13,472 nt of DNA, from contig CAZQEN010000208.1 in NCBI GenBank assembly GCA_964591605.1, positions 1 to 13,472 of the forward strand. The letters run 5' to 3'. The position numbers were made by a program, and so were the translations under genes. Positions 6,864-13,472 of this stretch are shown here, piece after piece (position 1 is the stretch's first letter; each line of letters opens with the position of its first letter). This stretch comes from CAYLLT01 sp964591605 (lineage in GTDB: Bacteria; Planctomycetota; Phycisphaerae; UBA1845; PWPN01). The notes under the pieces were generated by a model. That model searched no databases. It saw only the letters and a list, made by a program, of their open reading frames with translations, and was not told where the DNA came from.

Positions 6864-8234
6864 ATGGTACCGCACTTCGCCTCCCGCCGGCCACGCCTGA
6901 CCGCATATACAGTTGTTTCGCTGCTCCTCTCTGTCCGGATGGGGGCGGCGATCGCCGATACCATCCCCGGCGCGGACAGCCTCCCGGCCTCTACGCACGA
7001 GGACCTCTGGCAGCTCGCCCACCAGCATGCGGCCACACTGCGGTTCTCCACGCTGTTTACCGCCCAGGACGTTCGCAGGTATCTCTCCCAGCCGCGCGGC
7101 ATCGAGGAGGCCGTGACGTGGTGCCGCAAGACCGGTGTGACCCACGTCTACCTCGAAACGTTCCGCGGTGGCTACACCGCCGACCGCGCAACAATACTGA
7201 ACGCCAGGGAGCAGTTCCGGCAGGCCGGCTTCCTGGTCAGCGGCTGCGTGACGACCACCCAGATCGGGCGAAAGAGCGTGAAAGGCTGGATCTTTCCGTG
7301 CTTCACCGAGCAGGCCGGGCGCGACAAGCTTCGCCAGACCCTGGAATACACCGCCGGGCTGTTCGATGAGATCATGATCGACGATTTTCTGGCCACGGCC
7401 TGTGAGTGCGAGGAATGCATCCGGGCCCGCGGAGATCAACCCTGGGACCGTTTCCGCTGCGAGCTCATGGCCGACGTCTCGACCTGCTGTATTCTGGAAC
7501 CGGCCCGGAAGGTCAACCCTTCCGTCAAAGTCATCATCAAGTATCCGCAGTGGTATGACGAGTTTCACGAGCGCGGCTACGACGTGGTGCGTCAGACCCG
7601 CCTGTTCGACAGGATCTGGGTGGGTACGGAGACCCGCAACCCGGACAGCGAGCAATGGGGCCGCAAATCGCAATACGAAGCCTATTTCATCATGCGCTGG
7701 CTCGGCGAGATCGGGGGCGCGAAATGCGGCGGCGGGTGGTTTGACCCGCTGGGCACCAGCCCGCCGGTGTACGTCGAACAGGCCCGACAGACCGTTCTGG
7801 CCGGCGCGCGAGAAGCCCTGCTGTTCTGCTACGGCAACCTGCAGACCGCGGAAGGACGCGCCGACGTGGACGCCCTCCGGGAGGAGTTGTCCGAACTGTT
7901 CAGCTTATCGCGGCTGATCCAGGGCCGGGCCCCCCGCGGCATTTGCGCCCCAAAGCCGCCGAACAGCCCCGCTCACGGCGACCGCTACGTTTACGACTAC
8001 GTCGCGTTGCTCGGCCTGCCGCTCGTGCCCGCGACGCGCATTGACCGGGATGCGCCGGCGCTGTTTCTGCCAGTGCAGGCTGCGGCGGATGCGGACCTGC
8101 CGGCCCCGCTGGCGGCCATGCTCACGGCAGGCCGGCCGGGTTCTGTTGACCGGAGGGCTGGCGGATCGGTCTGTCGGGTCGGTCGACCTGAAGGTACCGG
8201 GCGCCGACGTTCTGGATGTCCCACGGGATGCTGA
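6864..8234 (+). CDS. exported TIM-barrel protein, glycoside-hydrolase-like, frameshifted C-terminus
   Basis: A 456-codon frame with a signal peptide-like start (RRPRLTAYTVVSLLLSVRMGAAIADT). GAGG at 7-nt spacing supports the ATG. I do not recognise the exact family. The pattern of strands and helices ('GVTHVYLETFRGGY', 'QAGFLVSGCVTT', 'FDEIMIDDFLATACECEECI', 'VKVIIKYPQWYDE', 'RIWVGTETRNP') looks like a (beta/alpha)8 barrel of the GH-A or alpha-amylase type. 'IDDF' (D173, D174) is followed by CECEEC (C180, C182, C185), possibly a metal site. From about residue 370, 'YDYVALLGLPLVPATRID' and 'APALFLPVQ' resemble the amidotransferase-like domain of GH42-type proteins. At about 8138-8140 the sense moves by one base to 'VLLTGGLADRSVGSVDLKVPGADVLDVPRD', so the last ~30 residues of this frame are an artefact. 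A polysaccharide-related role is inferred from its GH44 neighbour and shared divergent promoter region. Confidence 0.75.
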   Translation: MVPHFASRRPRLTAYTVVSLLLSVRMGAAIADTIPGADSLPASTHEDLWQLAHQHAATLRFSTLFTAQDVRRYLSQPRGIEEAVTWCRKTGVTHVYLETFRGGYTADRATILNAREQFRQAGFLVSGCVTTTQIGRKSVKGWIFPCFTEQAGRDKLRQTLEYTAGLFDEIMIDDFLATACECEECIRARGDQPWDRFRCELMADVSTCCILEPARKVNPSVKVIIKYPQWYDEFHERGYDVVRQTRLFDRIWVGTETRNPDSEQWGRKSQYEAYFIMRWLGEIGGAKCGGGWFDPLGTSPPVYVEQARQTVLAGAREALLFCYGNLQTAEGRADVDALREELSELFSLSRLIQGRAPRGICAPKPPNSPAHGDRYVYDYVALLGLPLVPATRIDRDAPALFLPVQAAADADLPAPLAAMLTAGRPGSVDRRAGGSVCRVGRPEGTGRRRSGCPTGC

Positions 8235-8535
8235 TGGATCTGCCTGGAGAAGCACCGTCTCATCAGCGCAATGCAGGCACTGCTGTGCCAAGCCAGTCCG
8301 CCAATCGGCCAGCCCCTTTACCTGGAACCAGCGCCTCTTTGGGATCCGCATAAGTGGTCCCGATAGTCGTCACTCGGTCGGAACCGTGTGCACCGCCTCA
8401 CCAGCGATACAGGTTCTTGCGACTACTGCGCCTGACGAACGCGACGCGAGGTCATCGTTGCCGATACGGGGCTCAGAATCTGCGGCTACGGTGGTAGCAC
8501 CGGCGCGGGCAGCATCGCCGTCTGCATATAATTAG
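8141..8535 (+). pseudogene. out-of-frame C-terminal remnant of the TIM-barrel protein
   Basis: In the +1 frame from 8141 the peptide 'VLLTGGLADRSVGSVDLKVPGADVLDVPRDAD' continues the preceding gene sensibly: 'LTAGRP' is followed by 'VLLTGG' if one G of the GGG at 8138-8140 is removed. Beyond about 8225 this frame becomes Ser/Arg/Cys-rich and loses sense, while the original frame reads 'LEKHRLISAMQALLCQASPP' from 8244, hinting at a second shift. No single frame gives a convincing C-terminus up to the stop at 8535. The 3' end is therefore either decayed or affected by assembly errors. Confidence 0.45.
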
Positions 8536-8629
8536 ATCTAGGCATCATCGCAGTGATGCACTTATTGCGGCATAGCTTGCCTTCGTCGATCCCCTGCCGT
8601 CGGATAATATGCCTGCCCGCGATTGTTGT
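8536..8629. other. short convergent gap with a 6-bp hairpin
   Basis: The gap between the decayed end of the TIM-barrel gene and the stop of the HAF gene holds GCATCA (8542-8547) paired with TGATGC (8554-8559) around a 6-nt loop. It has no T-run on either side, so a bidirectional terminator is possible but weak. Local base composition is lower in GC than the left part of the window. Confidence 0.25.
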
Positions 8630-9715
8630 TCATGGTGCAAGCGGGGTCAGCAAAAACCCATGTGGAAACGACTGGTAATCATAGCTGTGATAGCCGTAGC
8701 CAACGATCTTGCCAGCTGAATTAATCGCCGTTGCACTGACGAGGCTTGTCCAACCGCCCCTGTTCACGACCAAGGAAAGTAGTGAAGAGCATTGCCAGTT
8801 TCTCGGGCTAACCTCCCGCCAAACCACAGCCGTATCGTTGACGCTTCCGACGATGATGCCACTGTCATTAATGTCATTCACGACCGCAGAACCACAACAG
8901 CAGTTAAGATAATCGAGAACGCCATCCCGCCATATGAAACCCGTGCTCGGGAGTCCAAGCATGCCGACGATGTGGCCATGATTGTTTATCGCCATCGCTC
9001 CGCCCTGCTCATCGGCAAGCTGCACATACTGCCCATTATCTATTAAAAAGGGGAAAGTGTCTCCAGCGCCCACGATTTGGCCCGCATCGTTTATGTCACG
9101 TGCTGAACCTATAGACAGTAATGGAGTTGGACCCACCACTTGACCACCGCTGGTCTCCCACTTTACGGGAACACCCTTAACCTCCTTGCCCTTCTCGTGG
9201 TACCATGGATCGCAATCATATCCTAGGAATCCAACGGCCACGCCCGAACTATTGATCGCCCACGCCACACTACAGTCCTGCGAAGGAGGATCACCGGCGC
9301 CAAGGTTGACTGCTTGACCTCCTCTCCATAGCGTGGCATAATCAAAGATGTAGTTGTCCGGCTGCGGCCATCCTGCCCATCCAACAACATCGCCTTGGTT
9401 GCTTATAAACCCGGCATACGGATCATACCAATTGCCATACCCACTATCAGGTTTTTGGAGGACAAAGAAGTACCCGTTCTGCCATAAGAACGCTACGTTC
9501 TCCTGAACAAGGGGGTTTGGGAACCATGCTCCGCCCACTACTTGGCCCTGATTGTTTATTCCCATAGCCTTGCTTGAGTAGCAGCCGCTGGCAGGCTGCG
9601 TGGTTGGCTGGATCATCCCGATTTGATACTGTTGCGCTGAAGCTCCTCCAGTCAAGAGGAGAGCCAAAAAGAAGTGAAAGGAAAGGAAGCAAGAAGTCGT
9701 TGTAGCAGGTTTCAT
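8630..9715 (-). CDS. exported HAF-repeat protein
   Basis: A 361-residue protein with a clear signal peptide (FLSFHFFLALLLTGGASAQQ). The ATG at 9715 is preceded by a strong GGGAGG at about 6-nt spacing. The mature part contains about seven HAF-type repeats of the form 'A-x-x-IN-x-x-G-x-(I/V)VG': near residues 50 (MGINNQGQVVG), 103, 151, 206 (DINDAGQIVG), 240 (AINNHGHIVG), 280 and 328, each followed by a 'W..G' strand. This fits a beta-propeller-like extracellular protein of unknown function, common in planctomycetes and proteobacteria. A Cys cluster (NCCCG, about 271-275) sits before the sixth repeat. There is no PEP-CTERM or dockerin. By hand count two lines of this gene give 48% and 57% GC, against 78% for one GH44 line, so it may be a later arrival. 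It lies next to the IS256 remnant. Confidence 0.85.
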   Translation of the reverse strand: MKPATTTSCFLSFHFFLALLLTGGASAQQYQIGMIQPTTQPASGCYSSKAMGINNQGQVVGGAWFPNPLVQENVAFLWQNGYFFVLQKPDSGYGNWYDPYAGFISNQGDVVGWAGWPQPDNYIFDYATLWRGGQAVNLGAGDPPSQDCSVAWAINSSGVAVGFLGYDCDPWYHEKGKEVKGVPVKWETSGGQVVGPTPLLSIGSARDINDAGQIVGAGDTFPFLIDNGQYVQLADEQGGAMAINNHGHIVGMLGLPSTGFIWRDGVLDYLNCCCGSAVVNDINDSGIIVGSVNDTAVVWREVSPRNWQCSSLLSLVVNRGGWTSLVSATAINSAGKIVGYGYHSYDYQSFPHGFLLTPLAP

Positions 9716-9747
9716 GGCTGCCTCCCAGAGTTGAACTGAGTATCGTT

Positions 9748-9766
9748 GGAGGCCGCGTCGGCCTCC
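9748..9766 (-). promoter_or_regulatory. hairpin in the leader of the HAF-repeat gene
   Basis: GGAGGCCG (9748-9755) and CGGCCTCC (9759-9766) are perfect complements around a 3-nt loop, about 33 nt upstream of the HAF start codon. The stem is very GC-rich and would form in the mRNA leader if transcription begins further upstream. It does not cover the GGGAGG ribosome binding site, and no T-run follows, so it may stabilise the transcript or affect translation rather than terminate it. A function is not shown. Confidence 0.4.
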
Positions 9767-9839
9767 TCGCTGACATGTTCAGTGATCGTCGAACAGGCCA
9801 CAGGGTTGACGACCACGATGCGCCACCAAACTTTCGAGG

Positions 9840-9877
9840 TAGTGTCAACTCCTGTGTAAATTACTTTGGGGCATCCT
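9840..9877 (+). repeat. left terminal inverted repeat of the IS256 remnant
   Basis: Blocks CCTGTG, AAATT and GGGGCATCCT recur in inverted order at the right end (11143-11174). The spacer between AAATT and GGGGCATCCT is 5 nt here and 10 nt at the right, so one end has gained or lost bases. TGTCAA at 9843-9848 is TTGACA when read outward toward the HAF gene, but no matching -10 box lies 15-18 nt beyond it. Confidence 0.6.
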
Positions 9878-9885
9878 GCCGTGTG

Positions 9886-11099
9886 TCATGCCACTTTCGT
9901 TTTCTTTGCCTTTGACGTCGTTGGCAGCGTCACGGTCGGACACAGATGCGCCGATCGCAGTCGTCGCCATCGCTTCGACAGGCGGTGAATCACCTGATGC
10001 ATCAGGTACACGCCGCTCTTGGTCCTCTTGAACCCTTTGGCTGCGTTCGTCCGCAGCCGCGCCGTCGCGAAGATCGACTCGATCGGGTTGGTGGTCCGCA
10101 GGTGGATCCAGTGCGCCTCCGGGAACTGATAGAACGTCAGGCACCGGTCCAGATCGTCGGCCAGGCAGTCCGCCGATCGGTCGTAGCCCGTTTCCCGCAG
10201 ATCATGGATCACCGCCGCCGCCAGTCGATGCGCCGACTTCTCGCTGTCCGCCTGCCAGATCGCCCCCACACGCAGTACCCATGTCGGACGCTCCTTCAAG
10301 GGCAGCTTGTCGAGCACGTTCATGGTCTTGTGGTTCGTGCACCGCTGTTGCGCCGAATGCGGGCTCTGCTCGTTCACGGCCGCCCCCAGCCCCAAGGCCC
10401 CGTCCGCGACCCAGCAGGCCGGTTCGTTCAGGCCGCGCCGTCGGCAGTCCGGGATCAAGTCAACCCAGCTCTCGGCCCTCTCCCGGTATCACTCGCGCAA
10501 TGCAATCTGATGCTTGACGCCGGCCTGATCCGCCCCGATCAGCACCATCAGGCAGGCCTTCTCCGTGCCCAGGCCCGCCTTCACGTAGATCCCGTCGGCC
10601 CAGATGTACACGATGCGGTGTCCGCTCGAGTCCTGCCGGTCGAAGGCCTCATACCGCTCTCGAAACTCCCGGGTCAGCCGGCTGATCGTGCTCCTCGCCG
10701 GCCAGCAGACGCAATGCCGGCTCGAAACGCCGCGTCGCCAGCCCCTCCACGAACAGGTTGATGAACGTCGCGTCGATCGTGTCACTTCGCCGCTGGGATC
10801 TTCGACTCGAACAGCTCCTGCCCGGCCGGCACGTCCCGCACCCGCGGAGCGGCCAGCTCGAGCGTTCCAGTTCCGAGGGTCAGCCGACGCGGCGTGACCC
10901 CGTTGCGATACCCACGGTATTCGTCCGTCCGCTCGTAATGGCCACGCCCAAGGTACGCGTTCACCTCCTCATTCAGGGCCGCCATCAGCATCTGGCGGGC
11001 ACCGTCGCGGGCCAGCGCTTCGAGCCGGTCTCGGACCAACTCCTGGGGCTCGCCCACGGGGACCTTGACCTTCCGACGACAAAGTACTCTACTACCCAT
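9886..11099 (-). pseudogene. IS256-family (mutator-type) transposase, disrupted
   Basis: Close to full family length (about 400 codons) but readable only by changing frame. The ATG at 11099 has GGAGG at 7-nt spacing. Segment 1 (11099-10782) holds the N-terminal part ('LIRD..L'-type start, 'YRGYRNGVTPRRLTLGTGTLELAAPRVRD'). Near 10786 the sense moves to 'SDTIDATFINLFVEGLATRRFEPALRLLAGEE'. Near 10695 it moves again to 'STISRLTREF', with a few expected residues missing. An in-frame TGA at 10489-10491 replaces the expected Gly of 'GYRE'. The last part runs to a TGA at 9886. The DDE residues survive: Asp in 'IVYIWADGIYVK', Asp in 'WVADGALG' and Glu in 'TTNPIES'. The enzyme would cut and rejoin the IS ends in copy-out transposition. 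With two frameshifts and a nonsense codon it is inactive. Confidence 0.9.
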
Positions 11100-11142
11100 C
11101 AGGGCTCCTCCTTTCAAAGTGCCTTCACAACAACACTTATGG

Positions 11143-11185
11143 AGGATGCCCCTCGTTTATTCAATTTCCACAGGTTTCGAGGCTA
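11143..11185 (-). repeat. right terminal inverted repeat of the IS256 remnant
   Basis: This is the inverted partner of the left end: AGGATGCCCC (11143-11152), 10 nt, then AATTT-C-CACAGG (11163-11174). The next 8 nt, TTTCGAGG, are identical to those just before the left end. Either this is the target duplication and the element stops at 11174, or the repeat runs on to CTA at 11183-11185 as the partner of TAG at 9840. The end lies about 45 nt upstream of the transposase start. Confidence 0.6.
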
Positions 11186-11794
11186 TCTCAATCTTTCAGC
11201 GGTGAGCCCCTTCTTATAGCCTACGACGAAATGCCAGCTCTACTAGCATCAGTATACCTCATATTTGTAAGCGCGTCAAGGCTGGAATGTTCTGAAGTTT
11301 GCTGCCTTGTTGGTTGCGCGCGTAAAGCCTCCGATGCAGTAGGTATCACAACTTGCTGCACGGAGGCGGGTCTATGGACGGCAGCAATGTCTATTCACAG
11401 GTATCGGCACTGCTGGACCGGGAGGGGAGCATCCCTGCGCCCATCGCCGAAAGCAGCAAACTCCAGTGGAATGTTCCCCCATCCCCCGCGTCCCCCGGTT
11501 TGATCTTCGGTCTGTCTGATCGTTTGATTGGAGCGACAGCATCTCCGCTTCCGCCGGCCTGCCAGTGGAAGCGCAACAACGACGGATAATGGCGGGGCCG
11601 CAACCCCGCTGGCCGCAGCGCCGAACTTGCAGTCTCACGAGGGCTTGTGTAGGGGCCGCCACGTTTCCGCCCGAATGAAATCGCGCTCATGCGCTGCCGG
11701 CAACGAAAGGTGGTGGCTTTCCTATCGACCCCCTGGGAAAACAGCTTACCCGCTCGGCCCGCTTCTGTGTTTTTTCATTCGCGGGAGACTACCT
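11186..11794. other. non-coding stretch right of the IS remnant
   Basis: About 610 nt without a gene I can support. Open frames on both strands (for example 11231-11503 and 11353-11589 on the plus strand) have Arg/Ser/Pro-rich or unstructured products with no domain, signal peptide or ribosome binding site. The left 150 nt are lower in GC than the rest. A GC-rich hairpin, GCGGGG (11592-11597) with CCCCGC (11604-11609), lies about 190 nt downstream of the HEAT gene stop and has no T-run. No tRNA, CRISPR or second IS end was seen. Confidence 0.5.
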
Positions 11795-12412
11795 TTATTG
11801 CTGGAGCTGTCGGAGTTGCCGGGCGGCGTGGCGGCGGACGTTGTAGTCGGGATCCTTGAGGGCGGCCTGCAGCCTGGACGCCGCCGAGGGCGAAGCCCGC
11901 GGGTCGAGCCGGGAGGCTGCCGACGAGCGCACCGCCGGGTCCGGGTCCTGGATCGCCTTTTCGAGCAGGGGCGCAGCCTTGGGCGCTTCGATATGCCCGG
12001 CAAGCTGAACCGCCTCCTGGCGGACGTTGGCGTCGGGATTCTGAATCAGCGTGCCCACCACCTGGACCGCCGCGGGAGCGTCCATCACCCGCAGGATCCC
12101 GAGTACGGCAAAGCGCAGCTCGGGATCCCTGGTTTCGGCGGCCACCTCGCGCAGGATCGGCGTGGCCTTCTCGCCCAGGCCGGAGAGCTTGGCGCTGGCC
12201 CGGGAGCGAATGTTCAGATCCGAATCCACCAGGAGGCTGGTGGCGATTTTGCGGATCTGCGCCGGGGTGGGCGACTGGGCGGAGAGGAGGTCCTCGGCCG
12301 ACTCCGACGTGAGCCACATCACCAGGAAGGCAGCGGGCACCAGCAGGACAACGCCGGCCGCGACCCAGATCCATTTCGTCGAGCGCTGCGTCTGCGTCAC
12401 GCGCGAAGACAC
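11795..12412 (-). CDS. membrane-anchored HEAT-repeat protein
   Basis: A 205-residue protein starting at a GTG (12412) with GGAGG about 6 nt upstream; that ribosome binding site decides the start over an overlapping ATG in another frame at 12425. The N-terminus is short and polar, followed by one membrane segment (about 14-34, 'WIWVAAGVVLLVPAAFLVMWL'), so the rest probably faces the periplasm. From about residue 50 come four to five HEAT/PBS-lyase-type helical repeats with the marks 'D.D..IR..A...L..LG' (64-80), 'DPELRFAVLGIL' (96-107), 'NPDANVRQEAVQLAGHI' (125-141), 'DPDPAVRSSAASRL' (156-169) and 'DPDYNVRRHAARQLRQL' (187-203). Such repeats usually bind other proteins. The gene follows the pseudopilin gene by 72 nt on the same strand, so the two may form an operon. 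The partner is unknown. Confidence 0.85.
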   Translation of the reverse strand: MSSRVTQTQRSTKWIWVAAGVVLLVPAAFLVMWLTSESAEDLLSAQSPTPAQIRKIATSLLVDSDLNIRSRASAKLSGLGEKATPILREVAAETRDPELRFAVLGILRVMDAPAAVQVVGTLIQNPDANVRQEAVQLAGHIEAPKAAPLLEKAIQDPDPAVRSSAASRLDPRASPSAASRLQAALKDPDYNVRRHAARQLRQLQQ

Positions 12413-12484
12413 AACCCACCTCCATTCATTTCGGGCAGTTGTCGGCCATCGGCGGCTGTTTGCTCAGAGTGCCCGGTCGCGAGG

Positions 12485-13298
12485 TCACCGTTTCGGCACG
12501 TTGGAGAACTGCTGCTGATACGGCAATTTCAGCGAGGCGTCCTGGACCGTGTGTCGAGAAACGTGGCCGTCGGCGAAGAGGAAGTTAGACCGCCCGCCGT
12601 GGCGGCTGAAGCTGGCAATTGCCTCCGCCTGGCCGGGGTAGGGCTTCATGCCCTTGGCCAGAAGGGTCACCAACTGGTCGAAGCGGAAGCACTCTTCCCC
12701 GCTCTGGGTCGGCGGCCAGCCTTCCACGAGCAGAATGCTCATCCCGGGGAGGTTGTACTCGCTGATCTTCCGCGGCATGGGGGCCACTTTCTGGGCCGGG
12801 TATCCTGGAGCCCCGAGCATCCACGACTTGCTGTCGTCCAGCGAATCGCACGAGCCGCGGTAGGTCACGAGCATCGTCGTCGCCGGCTCCGTGCTGGTGG
12901 CCAGGCGAATCATTCGGGCGCCGTCTTTACAGGTACACGGAGTGCTTCTCGGGATTGTGGTCGCCGGCACAGGTAAAGATGCCATACTGGTTCCGCACCA
13001 GCGGCGAAATCTGCGTGAACCACATCCAGCGGATCCGGTTGGTATCCGAGCGGTAGCCCAGATGCGGCAATCGATCCTGGTTGGCCTGCGTGTACATGAA
13101 CACGCCCTTGAAGATCTCGTCGAGATGGGTCGCGCAGATGGTGGCCTGGGCTTGACCGCGGGCGGCCTTGAGCGAGGGCAGGAGGATGGTCAGGAGCAGG
13201 GCGATGATGCCCACGACCACCAGAACCTCGATGAGCGTGAAGCCGCGATCTGCACGTCCAGACCGACCGGGAGTCCTCAGGTGGTGTGAAGTCAACAT
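12485..13298 (-). pseudogene. H-X9-DG pseudopilin-like gene, split by a one-base frameshift
   Basis: The first part (13298-12927) encodes MLTSHHLRTPGRSGRADRG and then FTLIEVLVVVGIIALLLTILLPSLKAA, a standard prepilin segment with Gly at -1 and Glu at +5 for prepilin peptidase processing. It ends '...GDHNPEKHSVYL-stop'. The second part, one frame over and running to 12485, continues 'KDGARMIRLATSTEPATTMLVTYRGSCDSLDD' and ends with an H-X9-DG motif ('HGGRSNFLFADG'). Dropping one T of CTGTAAAGAC near 12930 joins the two as 'SVYLKDGARMI', giving a protein of about 270 residues, normal for the family. The remaining sequence is well preserved, so this may be a very recent mutation or an assembly error. 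It does not look like a programmed shift: CTG to TGT slippage pairs poorly. No ribosome binding site is obvious. The HEAT-repeat gene follows after 72 nt. Confidence 0.8.
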
Positions 13299-13472
13299 GT
13301 GTTATGTCCCGGGCTGACAGCACCCATGATGAGAATTACATCGTCAGAGAGATGTCGCTGACTACAGAATCTACCTCACGGTCGCTTATCCTGCAAGAGC
13401 ATCCTGCTCTTTGGCTTTTGGGTGGGTGAGTGACAAGGCAGGCGGGTGGCATGGGTCCCGGCGCGCCGGGAT

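Larger units (their letters stand above)
9840..11185 (-). mobile_element. decayed IS256-family insertion sequence
   Basis: About 1.35 kb holding one broken transposase gene flanked by related inverted ends. Left end: TAGTGTCAACT, then CCTGTG-T-AAATT (9851-9862), 5 nt, then GGGGCATCCT (9868-9877). Right end read on the minus strand: TAGCCTCGAAA (11185-11175), CCTGTG-G-AAATT (11174-11163), 10 nt, then GGGGCATCCT (11152-11143). The outer 11 nt match at 6 positions. Exact boundaries are uncertain: an 8-bp direct repeat TTTCGAGG at 9832-9839 and 11175-11182 would suit the 8-9 bp target duplication of this family, but would place the right end at 11174 and leave the two ends unequal by 11 nt. With its transposase broken in three places the copy cannot move by itself. 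Confidence 0.75.

Noticed and set aside
9843..9848. Outward-facing TTGACA at the IS left end, possible hybrid promoter for the HAF gene
   Set aside because: No hexamer resembling TATAAT lies 15-18 nt downstream toward the HAF gene.
12925..12940. Programmed +1 frameshift in the pseudopilin gene
   Set aside because: The CTG-TAA context would need tRNA-Leu to slip onto TGT, which pairs poorly, and no stimulatory element is seen; mutation or error is simpler.
11528..12976. A 482-codon plus-strand frame
   Set aside because: It is the antisense of the HEAT-repeat and pseudopilin genes and has no domain of its own.
13395..13420. 7-bp hairpin AAGAGCA/TGCTCTT followed by a T-rich stretch on the plus strand
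   Set aside because: The stem is short and AT-containing, the T-run is interrupted, and no plus-strand gene ends nearby.
13456..13471. 16-bp palindrome TCCCGGCGCGCCGGGA at the window edge
   Set aside because: It has no loop, contains only common GC-rich steps, and the sequence ends right after it, so its context cannot be judged.
1..13472. CRISPR arrays, toxin-antitoxin pairs, restriction or other defence genes
   Set aside because: No regularly spaced repeats and no proteins with such motifs were found on either strand.

Overview
The window looks like a high-GC chromosomal segment of a planctomycete (Planctomycetota, perhaps Phycisphaerae-like). This is inferred from protein families that often occur together in that phylum: pseudopilin-type proteins with the C-terminal H-X9-DG motif, an exported glycoside hydrolase ending in a dockerin, and HAF-repeat exported proteins. 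No rRNA or other taxonomic marker is present, so the assignment is tentative.

Left part (1-798): the C-terminal end of an OmpH/Skp-like periplasmic chaperone gene, then about 640 nt without a convincing gene. This stretch holds a perfect 13-bp inverted repeat and the 3' part of a tRNA-Ala(GGC) gene whose 5' half is missing, a typical look for an integration scar.

Central part (799-8234), polysaccharide breakdown: an exported GH2 beta-galactosidase-like enzyme, an H-X9-DG pseudopilin-like protein on the same strand, a convergent GH44 endoglucanase/xyloglucanase-like enzyme with a dockerin, and, divergent from it, an exported TIM-barrel protein of unrecognised exact family with a CxCxxC motif and a frameshifted C-terminus. 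These genes suggest secretion of enzymes acting on plant-type beta-glucans and galactosides. No sugar transporter or regulator gene is visible.

Right-centre (8630-11185), probably accessory: a lower-GC HAF-repeat exported protein, and just upstream of it a dead IS256-family element (two frameshifts and one nonsense codon) with recognisable but unequal terminal inverted repeats.

Right part (11186-13472): about 600 nt with no supported gene, then a minus-strand pair made of a second H-X9-DG pseudopilin gene, split by a one-base shift, followed by a small membrane-anchored HEAT-repeat protein.

I found no convincing new multi-gene system. The most informative oddities are the tRNA fragment with its nearby inverted repeat, the decayed IS with unequal ends, and the one-base disruptions in otherwise well-preserved genes, which could be real decay or assembly error.
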